Position numbers and translations under genes: made by a program
Origin: Tribonema minus
Lineage: Eukaryota > Sar > Xanthophyceae > Tribonematales > Tribonemataceae
NCBI GenBank assembly: GCA_017506865.1
Contig: JAFCMP010000025.1
Location: 124,001 to 188,000 of the forward strand
DNA: 64,000 nt
Direction: 5' to 3'
The notes under the pieces: model-generated
Told to the model about the DNA's origin: nothing
The model's input: the letters and a program-made list of their open reading frames with translations, nothing else
Databases searched by the model: none
Shown: positions 43,134-54,714 of the stretch, one piece after another
Layout of the letters: every line of letters starts with the position of its first letter
Position numbering within the stretch: position 1 is the first letter of the stretch

Positions 43134-44053
43134 ATACAAGCCGTATGCACGCCTGCAATGTTGGTTTCACTTAAGCTGTTTGATCGCCGCCGCTGCCGCT
43201 ATTGCTACTGATTCTGGAGCGCATACTTGGCGCCATTGCTGCACCAAAACTGATTTGGCTATGCAGCAAAAGATGTATGAAGTGTGATGCATGCTCAAAT
43301 CTCTTGGCACGCATCCATGCAGGATGCAGGCATTTGCTGTCTGAATGAAAGTGATGAGGTTTTACTGACTGTTGGTGCCTGTTGATCAATGATAGAAATT
43401 TGAGCAACACCTGGAAGTCCTCAGCGTGACGAGGCCAGGGCGCATGTACGCCATGCATGCTTCATTCATCAAACTGGCAAATGGCTCAGTGTGGCAGATG
43501 TAATGCCAGCCTTAACAAGAAAATTACAGGCATGAAAACACTAAGGGCAACATGGCGCAAAGCAGGTGCCGCACCAATGTTTGGCACAAGTGCCTCTGCA
43601 CACGGCAGCAATACATTCAATGAACGACTCGCTACACCAGTTTTCTGGCAACAGGTGTTAGCCTCAGTCACAACTGTCGTAATGCTGTGCTAGAGTCTAC
43701 ATCAGCTCCAAGAACTCCCATGCCTACCATGTGTTGCATGAGAGTCTCTTGAAAGCATTCGTGCTTGATGTGCTTCTTGCTTTGCCCCGCAGCCTGCATT
43801 TTTGCAGATCTCGCGCCCATGTATACACGACTGCTCGCGTACATAACCCACTGTACACGTGCCACATGCACTAGTTTACAGCACCTTGAATCATGGTCCT
43901 ACATTTGACGCATTTCGCCATGGTGCTCTGTCGCAGGATACAAATGCTCGGATCTACCTGCCAGAGACTGCATTACCACTGCAACATGAGGTGCTGTGTT
44001 GCTACGAATGAAAATGGTACTCACACGAAGCGAAGTTAATGAAAGTACTCACA
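43134..44053. other. No gene assigned
   Basis: Short conflicting open frames only. The right end (44,027-44,047) carries a retroelement-like tail, GAAGCGAAGTTAATGAAAGT followed by AC. Confidence 0.4.
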
Positions 44054-44197
44054 CCGAGATGCCATTTGGCGGCGGTGGCGTTTGAGTGGTTGTCGTTGCG
44101 ACACTTTCAGACTGTCATACGGCATGTAGATTCCTTACAGCTAGATGCCAATCATCTGGGCTTTTTCGCGCCCTGAGCGAGAATTAATAAAAAGTAC
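44054..44197 (+). mobile_element. 3' tail of LINE-like element, copy A
   Basis: Contains the last codons of the element's protein, a 3' untranslated region and the terminal AATTAATAAAAAGTAC. Nearly a perfect inverted repeat of copy B across a 31-bp spacer. Confidence 0.85.
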
Positions 44198-44228
44198 TCA
44201 AACCTACAGGCGTAATGTGTCTTGCGTT

Positions 44229-44520
44229 GTACTTTTTATTAATTCTCGCTCAGGGCGCGAAAAAGCCCAGATGATTGGCATCTAGCTGTAAGGAATCTAC
44301 ATGTCGTATGACAGTCTGAAAGTGTCGCAACGACAACCACTCAAACGCCGCCGCCGCCAAATGGCATCTCGGGGTCCTCCCCTACGTCCTCCTCCATGTG
44401 CCCCCCCCCCCTGGATTCTGCCATGTGTGTCATGACACGGCCAGAGTACGCCATGTGGAGCGCTGCCGACAGTGCCGAGCGTAAGCGCGCCAGGGCGATG
44501 CCCTTGAGAGCTTTAGGGCG
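44229..44520 (-). mobile_element. 3' part of LINE-like element, copy B
   Basis: Identical to the 3' 290 bp of copy C apart from C-run length, and directly abuts it. The 296-bp offset and the shared GCG at the joint suggest a tandem duplication of the copy C end rather than a separate insertion. Confidence 0.85.
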
Positions 44521-44524
44521 CGTT

Positions 44525-46067
44525 GTACTTTTTATTAATTCTCGCTCAGGGCGCGAAAAAGCCCAGATGATTGGCATCTAGCTGTAAGGAATCTACATGT
44601 CGTATGACAGTCTGAAAGTGTCGCAACGACAACCACTCAAACGCCGCCGCCGCCAAATGGCATCTCGGGGTCCTCCCCTACGTCCTCCTCCATGTGCCCC
44701 CCCCCCCTGGATTCTGCCATGTGTGTCATGACACGGCCAGAGTACGCCATGTGGAGCGCTGCCGACAGTGCCGAGCGTAAGCGCGCCAGGGCGATGCCCT
44801 TGAGAGCTTTAGGGCGCGCTCCTCCGGGCACTGACATCCTGCTGGCATACTCCGTCGCCACAGCCTCCAGCAGCTTCCGCCCCTGCTCCCCGATGCTGCC
44901 AAATGACCCTATTGCCAATGTGGCAAGTTTGTAGCAATTCTGATCATAATGACCAGAATAGTGGGTAGTCTTGGCGGCCTCTTGGTCGCGGCAGCATCGC
45001 TCGGGGTCTGCTGCAGTCTTCGCCGCCCGCGACGCCACCTGTGCCTCGAAGCAGGTAACGTCCACCATGAGCGGTAGGTGGCGTGTCGGGTCGTCGTAGC
45101 CGGTCACCGGGAAGGCGTCGGCAGGCAGCACGATGTCCATCCTGCGACTCCCCGGCGGCCCGGCGGACCCCAGAAACGGCGTGTAGTCCTCGTCCACCAG
45201 TCCCGTTTTGAGGTATTGCCGCAGGAGGCGCTGCGTGGCCCTCTTGACGCTATTGTGGACAATGGTGTCGTGCGCCTTGACGCGTGGCGCTTGACACAGC
45301 CGTGCATGCAGGGTGCCGCCCGGCGACTTCCCGCACAGCTTGCAGCCTGCCGTCTGCTCCTCTACTCCGATGGCGCGTTTGACGGCCAGCTGCCAGGATA
45401 GGCCATCGAACGAAGCCGTTGTGGAGTACATGGGCTCGTTGAGGAATGCCATGCCGATCGAGTGCATGTGGCGCTGCGACCGGAATCGAGCAAGTGCTTG
45501 CGTGCGTTGCGTGCCCTGCGGCAGCTGTTGCAGGTCCGCCTCCACCTTATCTGCAAGCTCGGTAGCGACGGCATCTGCAAGCGCACTCTGATTGGGGCGC
45601 TTCAGGCTACACTGCAACTGCAGAGCACTGGCGTCAAGTACGCAAGCAGCATCCGCACCAGTGCCACCACCTGCTGTCGGCCGCAGCGGCGGCTGCTGCG
45701 TAGGTGGTTGCTGCTGCAGTGGCGTTAGCGCTGGTGGCAGTATATGTTCCAGCTTGTCACCTGTTGCTGCACGTAGAGATGTGGCAGCTGTGGCGATCGT
45801 CCGCATGAGGGGCAGGCGCGCCACCTCTGCTGCTGCTGCGCCTTGTAGCATTGCTGGTGTGGAACGCGCAGCGCCTGCATTGACGGCTGCCGCTGCTGCG
45901 TGCGCTGTACTTTGAGGCCTGGGTGACACTTGCGCCATCTCAAGACTGATGTGATCAATGTGGTCTAGAAACAGAAACGTTGGGTTGCAGTTCGCCCAAA
46001 TCCCCGTACAAACATGAACAAATTTTTGATGCTTATAATTAGGCCTGGAATTTAAATCCAAGCGCAA
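44525..46067 (-). mobile_element. LINE-like element copy C, with C-terminal restriction-like endonuclease frame
   Basis: An uninterrupted frame of 476 codons (first ATG at 45938) ends at 44637. Its C-terminal half has a zinc-knuckle-like CKLCGKSP...LHARLC, RRMDIVLP, PLMVDVTCF (acidic residue of a PDDEXK-like site), then Lys in a QEAAKTTHY context, and the IGSFGSIGEQG block. This layout matches the region after the reverse transcriptase in non-LTR elements with a restriction-like endonuclease. The reverse transcriptase itself is absent, so the copy is 5' truncated. It ends in a 3' region with AATAAA and AAGTAC. Near-identity with copy E implies recent activity. Confidence 0.75.
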
Positions 46068-46073
46068 CGAGGG

Positions 46074-46781
46074 CTAACGCGCGCTCAGCGCGCGCGCACC
46101 GCGCGCAGCTCGCGCGCCGTTGCTGTGAAGAGGGGTAATGTCAGAGAAGTTGATGTACACAGATTGGGATAAATCATGATTATGACCACGCAGTGCACGC
46201 AGAACTGCAACATCAGGACTTGCCTGGACCAGCTCGATAGTGTGCTGCCTGGAGAATCCACAGTTGTTGCATATGCGTGACAATGGAAATCTGAGGCTGC
46301 TGCAAACGGCATGGGGGACATGGTGGCCAAACAGGACAATTTTGTCAAGGCGCACAACAGCTGCTGTGACCTCATTGCCCACAGCCTTGCCACGAATCAC
46401 TTGCCTGCAAGGCATCATGCTTCTACATGATACATATGTCCAAAGGCTAGATGTGAGCCCGCAGGCCTGCCCGGACCGCCGCCGGGCGGCATCTTGCTTC
46501 TCGCTGAGGAAGTTCAAAGGTGCAGTTCGAGCGCGCGCATCTGCGCCACGCCAATAGGAGGAGGCATTTAGACGCGTGAAGCCAATGGGCTTGCAAGGAA
46601 GAAATATGTGAATATTTACGCAAGCCCATTGGCCCGGTTTAACCGAGCCAGATTTGACCAATGGGCTTGCGTAAATCTGTCCCCAAGCATCGAGGACCCG
46701 CCCAAACAGACAAACATGTGCGTGGACGCAGCCCACAAACGTGGGAAAGTCATAATACAACACCCATGCTTCTTTCTTCAT
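46074..46781 (-). CDS. Intronless frame of 235 codons next to the LINE-like copy, function unknown
   Basis: Starts ATG at 46781 and ends seven bases before the LINE frame begins. It contains a possible metal site (CNNCGFSRQHTIEL) and a basic Ala/Arg tail. It may be 5' flanking DNA of the element, a piece of another element or chance. The hairpin at 46613-46675 lies inside it, which argues against a conserved protein. Confidence 0.3.
   Translation of the reverse strand: MKKEAWVLYYDFPTFVGCVHAHVCLFGRVLDAWGQIYASPLVKSGSVKPGQWACVNIHIFLPCKPIGFTRLNASSYWRGADARARTAPLNFLSEKQDAARRRSGQACGLTSSLWTYVSCRSMMPCRQVIRGKAVGNEVTAAVVRLDKIVLFGHHVPHAVCSSLRFPLSRICNNCGFSRQHTIELVQASPDVAVLRALRGHNHDLSQSVYINFSDITPLHSNGARAARGARALSAR
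46613..46675. other. Hairpin, 19-bp perfect stem
   Basis: ATTTACGCAAGCCCATTGG (46613) and CCAATGGGCTTGCGTAAAT (46657) are exact reverse complements with a 25-base loop. A partial third copy (CCAATGGGCTTGCAAGGAAG) lies at 46573. Confidence 0.85.
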
Positions 46782-47329
46782 TTAGCCTTACAAAACCCGC
46801 ATTTTGCAGCATCATAATACGAAATGTGATCGTGATGGTGGGGTGATGATGTGTGATGTAGGATGAGTGAGATGCTACGTTGAAGGTGACTCTTGGTTGC
46901 AGTCTGAGGGAAGAGAGCGAGAAACACACTAAGACAAGTTAGTAATTAGGGATCACCTCTATTAGTATGGGTGTCCTTGGCAGCTAGATGCACAGTCCAA
47001 TGCTTGGGTGAGGGCTTCCCTCAGTCTTGCTCCAGCGGGTTCCAGGTAACTTTCTCAATCTCTGGCCAGCTAGGGCCTAGAGGGCTACAAATGTGAAGTT
47101 GTATACACATAACTAGAGATCATATAGGATGGCCTAGTACTTTTGGAGCGCGAATGCTGGGCTGTGTTGCGGCGCCGGTATCCAAGCTCCTAGGGCACAG
47201 CGCAGACTAGGCTGCTGCGTTGACGCAAGCTTTTCGATTGATAGGCAACCCGGCCTCCCTTGGGCCTTTATAAGTACAAGTCCAACACAAGCGTCCCAAG
47301 CTCGTTAACGCCGAAAGGCGTGGCAGCGA
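46782..47329. other. Non-coding stretch with dispersed repeat, copy 2
   Basis: 47151-47315 resembles 16058-16178 and, in its first 45 bp, 24529-24575 (GAATGCTG, then GGCGCCGGT or GCGCCGGTG). No gene is visible. Confidence 0.5.
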
Positions 47330-48352
47330 ATGCGGCTGGTTTGGTGGGTGGGCTGGGCTGCAGGGCTTGCAGGAGCTAGCACCAGCGGCCCTCAGGTGAT
47401 GCCAGCGTGCGTAGCCCCTTCGAGAGAACTTCAAACGTGTGGTGGTGTCTCGGAAGCCCTGGCTGGCGTGCGGAGGAGGGACAGGCAGCGGCTTGGCGTG
47501 CTTGGAGAGCAAGCGGAGTCGGCTGCACACCACGGCACCAACCACAAGTTACTCGCAGCGGTAAATGGCAATATCTTGTCAGGCTTGCAGCCTGCGGTGA
47601 GCCGTGACCTCGCTCATCAAGGAGGCGATGCTTTACTTAGTTATATAGCCTTTCTCTCTAGCGTCAGCGCCTGGCGCCCAGTGACTCCCTCTGCTTATCT
47701 CTATGATATCGGGGTTCACGTAGATAGCCACAATCTCCAGTTCAGGGCCCATCATGGTGACCTTGGCCTGCATGAAAACTTTGAGATGGAGTCTGCGTGG
47801 AGCTGGGTGGCCCTTAGAAGGGTCTGTCTGTGGGGGGAGAGTCTTGCAGCTTTGTTTGGTATCCCTGCTAGTGTGTGGGGGACAGTCGCTTGCGGATGCT
47901 TTGTTGGGGGTGATATGGGAGGCCCGGTGAACCACCGTCCCGCTCATCAAGGAGGCGATGCTTTGCTTAGTTATATAGCCTTTCTTTCTAGCGCCAGCGC
48001 CTGGCGCCCAGTGACTCCCTCTGCTTATCTTTATGATATCGGGGTTCACGTAGATAGCCACAATCTCCAGTTCAGGGCCCATTATGGTGACCTTGGCCTG
48101 CATGAAAACTTTGAGATGGAGTCTGCGTGGAGCTGGGTGGCCCTAAGACGGGTCTGTCTGTGGGGGGAGAGTCTTGTAGCTTTGTTTGGTATCCCTGCTA
48201 GTATGTGGGGGACAGTCGCTTGCGGATGCTTTGTTGGGGGTGATGTGGGGGGCGGGGTGTGGCGTGCAAGCTTTGCATGCTACATCCAAGAGTGAGAACA
48301 AGGCGACACACCTACAACATGGCATTTCCACAGCCACAAGTGGAATATAATA
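47330..48352 (+). mobile_element. Element fragment with a 330-bp in-frame tandem duplication and AATAAAAGTAC end
   Basis: Units 47611-47940 and 47941-48270 are about 97% alike. Both keep one open frame (321 codons from 47330), so the 110-residue unit is repeated (AHQGGDALLSYIAFLSS, ESAWSWVALRRVCLWGESL). A more decayed relative occurs at 54,715-54,900. The segment ends in ATATAATAAAAGTAC, like the other element ends here. Family unknown; whether the frame is translated is uncertain. Confidence 0.6.
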
Positions 48353-48369
48353 AAAGTACAAGTCCATAC

Positions 48370-48479
48370 GTACTTCTTATTAATTCTCGCTCAGGGCGCG
48401 AAAAAGCCCAGATGATTGGCATCTAGCTGTAAGGAATCTACATGTCGTATGACAGTCTGAAAGTGTCAACCACTCAACC
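48370..48479 (-). mobile_element. 3' tail of LINE-like element, copy D
   Basis: About 110 bp match the terminal untranslated region of copies A-C (TTAATTCTCGCTCAGGGCGC and on), inserted head-on against the tail ending at 48352. Confidence 0.85.
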
Positions 48480-49609
48480 TAGTACCTGAAACGCTCTGAT
48501 GGCATGTCATCCTCTCAATCAAGGTGCACATACCCAACACCGTAACAGTCGCGCGCGCGTCTGGGGTCCAACCCTCCATGCGTGGCGGCCTGGCATGGCA
48601 TCGTCAAGGCGTTAAAAGTTTATGTTGCTGCACTCAAGTACATTTGATAGGTGCGAGCTTTAGCGCCATGTGCAGCAACATCAATGCGTATGCACATGCG
48701 CTCATAGCTCCTTCTGTGGTCACGTGCTCGATTGACGCTTAAAGTCCTCAGAGGCGCCCAACCTTGCTCTATGCACACAACCTACTTGAGAAAACGAATA
48801 GAAGTACATGATACCACCAGCACTTGCCGCCGTACACCGCATTAGCTGCCCCAGCACCTCACATTTGGACACTATTTTGGGACCTAGCGGTACCCTTGAT
48901 TGTTGTTACACTCTTTCAGAGTCTTGTCCGTGGGGAGGGTTAGCGATGCGGCGACGGCGCAGGCAGGTGGCGGCTTCGCCTGTCTGGTGGCCGGCGCCGA
49001 CGCAGCGACTGAGTGTCAAGCCTGCTGCCTGCTGCACCAAGATCATCAACGCGAACGCCAACACCTGCAACCACAACGTCGAAGACTGGAGCCTCTCCGC
49101 CGCCGTCCCTGCCGCCGGCGACGGCGCACGCTTTCAACCCACAACCGACACGAGGACACTATCTTGGGGCCTCGCGGCACCCTTGATTGTTAGTCATACC
49201 ACTCTGCGGAGTGTTGTCCAAGGAATGTGGTTAGAGAGCGGCGCCTGTGTGCGGCGACGGGGCAGGCGGCGGCAGCTGCTTGGCGGGAGCGGCGCGGAGG
49301 AGCAGGAGCAGGAGCAGCAGGAGGAAGGAGTTCGCAGCAGGGGTTCTAATGTGCGGTTGTGATCCGCAAAGAAGCTCTTACAACTGCATCAAGACTAGAT
49401 CCAGACTAGCACAAGCATTACTTGCAACAGCACCATTTTTAGAGCCATACAAGCAGTGGCAGCAGCATGTGTTGCAATCAGCAGCAGGAAGGCACAAAGC
49501 AGGAGAGGAGAGGAAAGGCAGTATCTGTTGGTAAGAAGAAAACAGAAATTGAAATTTGCGGGAGTAGCAGCAACGCACAACCGTTTTCGCTTGGGATAAC
49601 ATGCCTTAC
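48480..49609. other. Non-coding stretch with a two-unit tandem repeat
   Basis: 48862-48980 and 49156-49275 share ACACTATTTTGGGACCT-like and CACCCTTGATTGTT-like blocks plus GTGCGGCGACGG, at a period of about 300 bp. It may hold exon-edge copies of the downstream end of the neighbouring minus-strand gene. No gene assigned. Confidence 0.45.
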
Positions 49610-52442
49610 TCTGTCGCTGAAGTTACCCAGCGACCGTTCCTTTGTGGGTTGGCGCCCACTCTCTGGCATGCGCACCAGCGGCTTGTTGCTAACAAGCGCG
49701 TCCGCGGCGTCGGGGGCAGACAACTTTCGGTGCCTGATCAAAGGCTTGCAAGTCCTGTCCGTCTCTTGCCTGTTCCAAGTCATCTTGCGAGGAACTGATT
49801 CGACTGCAAAGTGCGGCATTGATGCCTCGCAAAGATCCGCCACTTCACGCATGGCCGGCAAAACCTTGTCTAACTGGGCTGGCACAACCAACTGTGCATT
49901 GTTTGCAAACTGGCGAAAAACTGCTGCGCAGCGCCTGACCTCTTTTACCCCCTCAGGCAGCGCGCCTGCCTCCCCAATTCCACTGCTGGTGGACTTGGCG
50001 GTCTGTGTCGCCTCCATCAGTGCCTTCACCGCAGCCTCCCCCCCAAACCTGTTGAGCGGCTCCTCAACGTCCAGCGGCATTGCTAGGGGTGGGAGTCGCC
50101 GCACTCCAATGCGCTCATTGATGTCAGCAGGCGCCGGAGGATCGTAGGTGGCGAGGTTGCACCTGGTCTTGAATGTATCGTGTAGCTGTGCTGCCAGAAG
50201 ATGGGCGCATGTGCGGAACAGCTGCGAGTCCAGGCATGTGCAGAACCAGGTGTAGATGTTGAGGGTGCATGAAGCAGCTGTTGGAGCCGCTGGGCAGAGC
50301 CGCCTGGGAGAAGGCAGACGGGGAAAGCCATATGTCAGCATGATATTGCTGACAGTACACTAAGTATCTGAGAAGCTCTCTGCAGCGGAAGGTTGATGTT
50401 TACAACTCAACAGTTGATGCTCATCATGTTTGTGCACAAATTTCAACAACAAATGTTGTCAAGTGTACGTGGTGACATGACACCCCATAAGGGGGGACGG
50501 GGGTGCCGCGTTTACTACTGGTGTGCAATAAAAATACAGCTGCATCATAAAATCACAATACGCAATATGCTACTTCTAGAAGTAATATGTCAAGTATTAC
50601 AGTCCCATCACACACCAAAAAATAATCCAAGTACTACCTGCTGTGGTGACAAAGCTCCTCTTTCTTCGAGCTGAACGCAAAAAAAAAATCAATAGTACTT
50701 TGCCATGACCCACCAGTATGGCAATCGCTGTGTTGAAAAAAATAGTTTCCCCAGCCGTTACCAGCGCAACGGCAACTTAAAAACTGAGTACCAAAGCCAA
50801 GAAAAAAATGGCCTACGACCGTCATGGCCATCGCTGCACCACTACAACCAGTATGCGATTTATGAGGGCCACTGTGACAGTTGCCCTGCTCAAGCGGAAT
50901 TGGTGACGTCCAAATCGCTGCCCTAGCAAGGTATGCTAAATACTATTGAGGCCAGTGAGTGAGTGTAAGACCAAAGTATTTCTCTTGCCTGCATTGAAGT
51001 ACACCGCTGCTCAAGTCGACCTCCTCCAAGTGGTCCACGAGCGCCTCAGCAGTGCGCAGCCGCATAGCGTGCGTGAATCCGATGCTGGTGGCGGCGGCCT
51101 CGAGGTGCTTGCATACATTGCGGCATGCCTGGGGGCACGAGCAGAAAAGCTCTCCCACATGTCCAGAGTAGCTGGTGGAACCGGGGTGCTTGACGCTCGT
51201 GCATGTGAATCCCCCCATGGCCTTGTCTCCAGTTGGAGTGACGTAGCCGCACTTGAGTATGAACTGGACTTGGTGCTGGTGGCGCTGCAGTGCTCACATA
51301 GCAGCTGCGTAGAGACGCATAATTTGGAAAGACAACAATGTTAGTGTACTAGCCTACATGCCTCAACATTAGAGCGTTCATACTGTGCTATGCATCGCAC
51401 GCCAAAACGCGTTGAGCACTGTCATTGAGTTGCATCCTACTTCAACAAGAAGCGGTAGCGTCACCCTCACAGCCAATTCAACATGAAGGTTTGGGGCGCT
51501 GCGGCAGTGCTGCTCATTTTCAAGCATTAAATAGCAGTTGCACGATGGCTTGATCATGGCAGAATCAACAAAAAATTTGTGGTGATGTTAGCGCTGACCG
51601 CGGCTGCACTTAACAGGCATTCATGCCATGCAAAAAACGTATGCGTGAAGTATACTTGTCACGCTGGCAAGGTCTTCAAGTGCTGGGGCCATGTCAAGCC
51701 TATGAATTAAAGTAATTTTGCTCACCTGATGATTCCAGGCCGGCCAGCTTTTTCTGACGGTCATGAATGTAGTGAGGCATGACTTCGGTGACAAGCAGAG
51801 AGAGCAGCTGCGCCAACTGCCGAGCCTTCACCAAGAAGACGTACTTGAGAGTCCCATTCCAGCGCTCCAGGTGGTTGTTGGTGTTGATGTCCATAGCAGA
51901 CACTGCTTTTCGCCCATAGAATGCCCAATGCTCAGCACAGCACGCCCAGTTGTCGTTGTAGTATTGAACCACCGCTGCATGGTGTGCCCACCTGCACAAC
52001 ATACACATGAGAAAGTGCGTGCTGCAATCATCACGTCTAGTTGGACAGAAAAAAAAGTAAAGGTTTTCTTAGTGCTGCTCAGCATCATCCGTCAACATGG
52101 CAGTGCAGACAGCAAACAGGGATGGACATCACAAGAGCTCATTGATGCGACTCAAGGAGCAGTTACATGCTTGCAACAGAGGAAATTAAGCCTTCAGTAA
52201 CGTTGAGCAAGCAAACGCTTCTGTGTATATGTTAGGTAATTGGCTGTTGAATAGGCTTGGTGCAGAAAACCTCAACTTGAAGTAGTTGTGGTGACGCACC
52301 ACTCGTGCCCATTACCTTTTAAGGTAAAACATATGTGATGTTCGCATTCATCATACCTGTGCTGCCACAGTGGCTGACACATGAACAAACCAGTTGTCAT
52401 TAAATGTTGGCACGATGTACCGGGAACATCTTCAAGTTCTAG
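49610..52442 (-). CDS. MULE-like transposase C-terminal half with two SWIM-type zinc fingers, four exons seen
   Basis: Exons 52357-52442, 51726-51991, 50989-51292 and 49610-50303 join in agreeing phases (0/2, 2/1, 1/2, 2/0); the third donor is GC-type (TGCAG/GCAAGA). DINTNNHLERWNGTLKYVFL is the conserved block after the DDE core of MULE transposases. SWIM motifs follow: CSCPQACRNVCKH (CxC...CxH) in exon 3 and CTCLDSQLFRTCAH in exon 4. The DDE core should lie upstream; fragments at 52.7-53.5 kb on this strand may belong but I could not connect them. Frames are open and spliced, so it may be a young DNA transposon gene or a domesticated host gene. Confidence 0.65.
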
Positions 52443-53640
52443 CTGCGACATGATGACACAGAAAATAAAGCATAAAATGCATGTACCCGTTGCCAATTGC
52501 ATATAAATTGTCACAAATGCATGCCCTCATTGCCAAGTGCATAAGAAATTGTCACAAGGGCATGAGCAAAAGTGCTCGCAAACACGCATTTGCAATATAT
52601 ATATGTCAAGATGCCTCAATTATGGCAGTAATACTGTCAGCCTCTCTGGAGATGTCCTGCACATAAAAGGAGTTGATGCATCGTAGTTCCTGAGGTACAT
52701 GCATTGGCAGCACCGATACCGCAAAGGCAGCCTGCGTCAAATGGTAAAACAGCACCAGCGATTCGTCACGGTAATTCCAAACTGATGAATCATAAGCAAA
52801 TCCATTAATGACGCCTGGCTAGTTAACACAGCTACATAGATCGACCAAAACGCAACTGCAAATAAGTGCCATGCAACTGGCGATAGCATCAGACTTGTTT
52901 CATCACATAATGCAACAATGAATACATAGAAGGGACTGACGACCATGCTAACGTATGAGCTGGCCAAAAGTGATCAGAGCTGTCGACTGGGCATCGCGCC
53001 AAAACACGATCTGTTTATTTGCCAAGCGAGGCAGACTTGACGAATGCCTTGTGTGGTGCAGAGCACAGGCGCATCCAAAATACCAAGCTGATGGCTGTAA
53101 CTTGGTCTTACTTTGGTAGCATCGCTCCACCAATGCAATGATGCCAGCCTCACGTTGCCTGCTGCATGGACGCATGAGCGTCAAGTCCACCTTGTCCCCT
53201 GCACAAATACCACAATGCAATCACCAGCACGCACTGAGTAATTGCATTAAAAATGTTTTTGTGCCACTACGTCAAGTCCGATTATTCCGCAATGGTGCGT
53301 GAATACTTCAAGCTGCATGTGCAATTTCTGTGCTGGTGCCTGAGTACATGAGATCACAAGCCAATCTGCACCATGGCAGCCAGCAAGAAATACCACTGAA
53401 AGTAAACTTGCCTTGGTATGTCTCCATCCATGAAGAGAAATCGGACAATCGGCCCACCAGTTCCTCATTTGGAGGCAAGCTCGCTGGCAGATTAGCAGTG
53501 GCAGCAGCCTGCATATACACGTGCATACAGAGCACACAATGTCATGCAGTCCATGTGTGTCATGCAGTCAATGTGCCGCAAACATTCAGTGTGAACAGTG
53601 CCAAGGGGCACTTGTTCAACGCACTAACTCATAGTCGACA
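52443..53640 (-). other. Probable upstream exons of the MULE-like gene, unresolved
   Basis: Coding-like stretches on the minus strand include LMRPCSRQREAGIIALVERC near 53150 and NYRDESLVLFYHLTQAAFAV near 52760. I could not fix their borders or phases. No terminal inverted repeats were found. Confidence 0.35.
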
Positions 53641-54423
53641 TGCTATTAACAATCGAATGACGCACCTGTTGCTGCTGCTCTGACGTGGAACTGGCGCCGC
53701 TGCCGCTGCCGCCCTCAACACCCACGCCGCTGGCCAGGACATGCAAGTTCTTGTTAAAGATACTGATGCCAGCGGCTGATGGGTCACTGACATCGGAAAA
53801 TGTCACTGTGCTCTTAGGGCCAGTAATCTTCCGTACAGTTCCTCGGCGACCCATATGCTGACCATTCACGACAATCACCGCTTAGTTAACACTTGATGAC
53901 TCAATCTGGTCATCTTGAAGATTTATTGGCACCACACGCAGCTGCGCACATTGCACCGCTCGCTGACGATGTTGCTCTCCTGGCCAGGTCACATAAGCTG
54001 ACCCGTTGTCTACCATCTGCAACAGAGGAACATGCAGCCAAGAGTGAACATCGAAGCTCTCAATTCAGTCAGCGTCTGCGTGCATGCAAATACACCGCTC
54101 CCAACCCCGCAACACAGTTGTAGAAGCAGTACTTGGCTCACCGTTGTAACAATGCCGATCCTCTGTGGCTTATTTTGATACACCACAGGTTTGCCGACAG
54201 CTATCGTAGGCGTGTTTATAGCCGCGCCCCCCACCCGAGGCGGCGTGTTTGGCTGATGGAAGTTAGGACCACTAGGAGGCGCAGGCGGATGCAGGGCCAG
54301 ATCTGTGCCGCGTGAACTCGCATCAGGCGCCCTTGAACACGAATCTGTAGCTGTCAGCAGTAACAGGGCGCCCGCAGCCGCACTCCTGTGTCCATCACCT
54401 AACAAACTCAAAAGTGGATCCAA
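53640..54423 (-). CDS. KOW/Tudor-like domain frames, function unknown
   Basis: An exon ending near 54145 (VGKPVVYQNKPQRIGIVTT) splices in phase 0 to one at 53886-54015 (MVDNGSAYVTWPGEQ; LRVVPINLQDDQIESS). That frame meets a TAA, and the same frame goes on at once with VIVVNGQHMGRRGTVRKITG, a KOW-like beta-barrel signature. Either two genes abut, or a stop interrupts one gene of small beta-barrel domains. It may be the 5' end of the MULE-like gene, since strand and spacing fit. Confidence 0.4.
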
Positions 54424-54714
54424 AGATGCTGGTGCACGTCAGCAGGAGCTGTTTCTACAGCGCAGCGAGGACACGTAAATGTTCGCAAGCACTTACTTTG
54501 TCAGTACACCGGCTTATGCGGTACGCCTCATCCACGCTCAACCGCACCAGTCGCACATGAGTAGGAATGACAATCGAGCGCGCAAGCACCCTGGGGGTTT
54601 CGGTCGGGGGTCGGGGGTAGGGGGCTTAAAGCTGGGGGCGACCGGTATGTGTTATGGTGCAGGTGTTATGGTGCTTGGGGTTGGGTCGGACTCTTCGTAG
54701 CAACAGCATTGATA

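Noticed and set aside
46018-46067. Upstream extension of the LINE-like frame as genuine protein start
   Set aside because: The frame is open but has no ATG before 45938, and the copy is 5' truncated, so this part is probably flanking DNA.
46900-47120. tRNA or tRNA-derived SINE head (GGGTTCCA box)
   Set aside because: No cloverleaf can be folded and the A box is poor.
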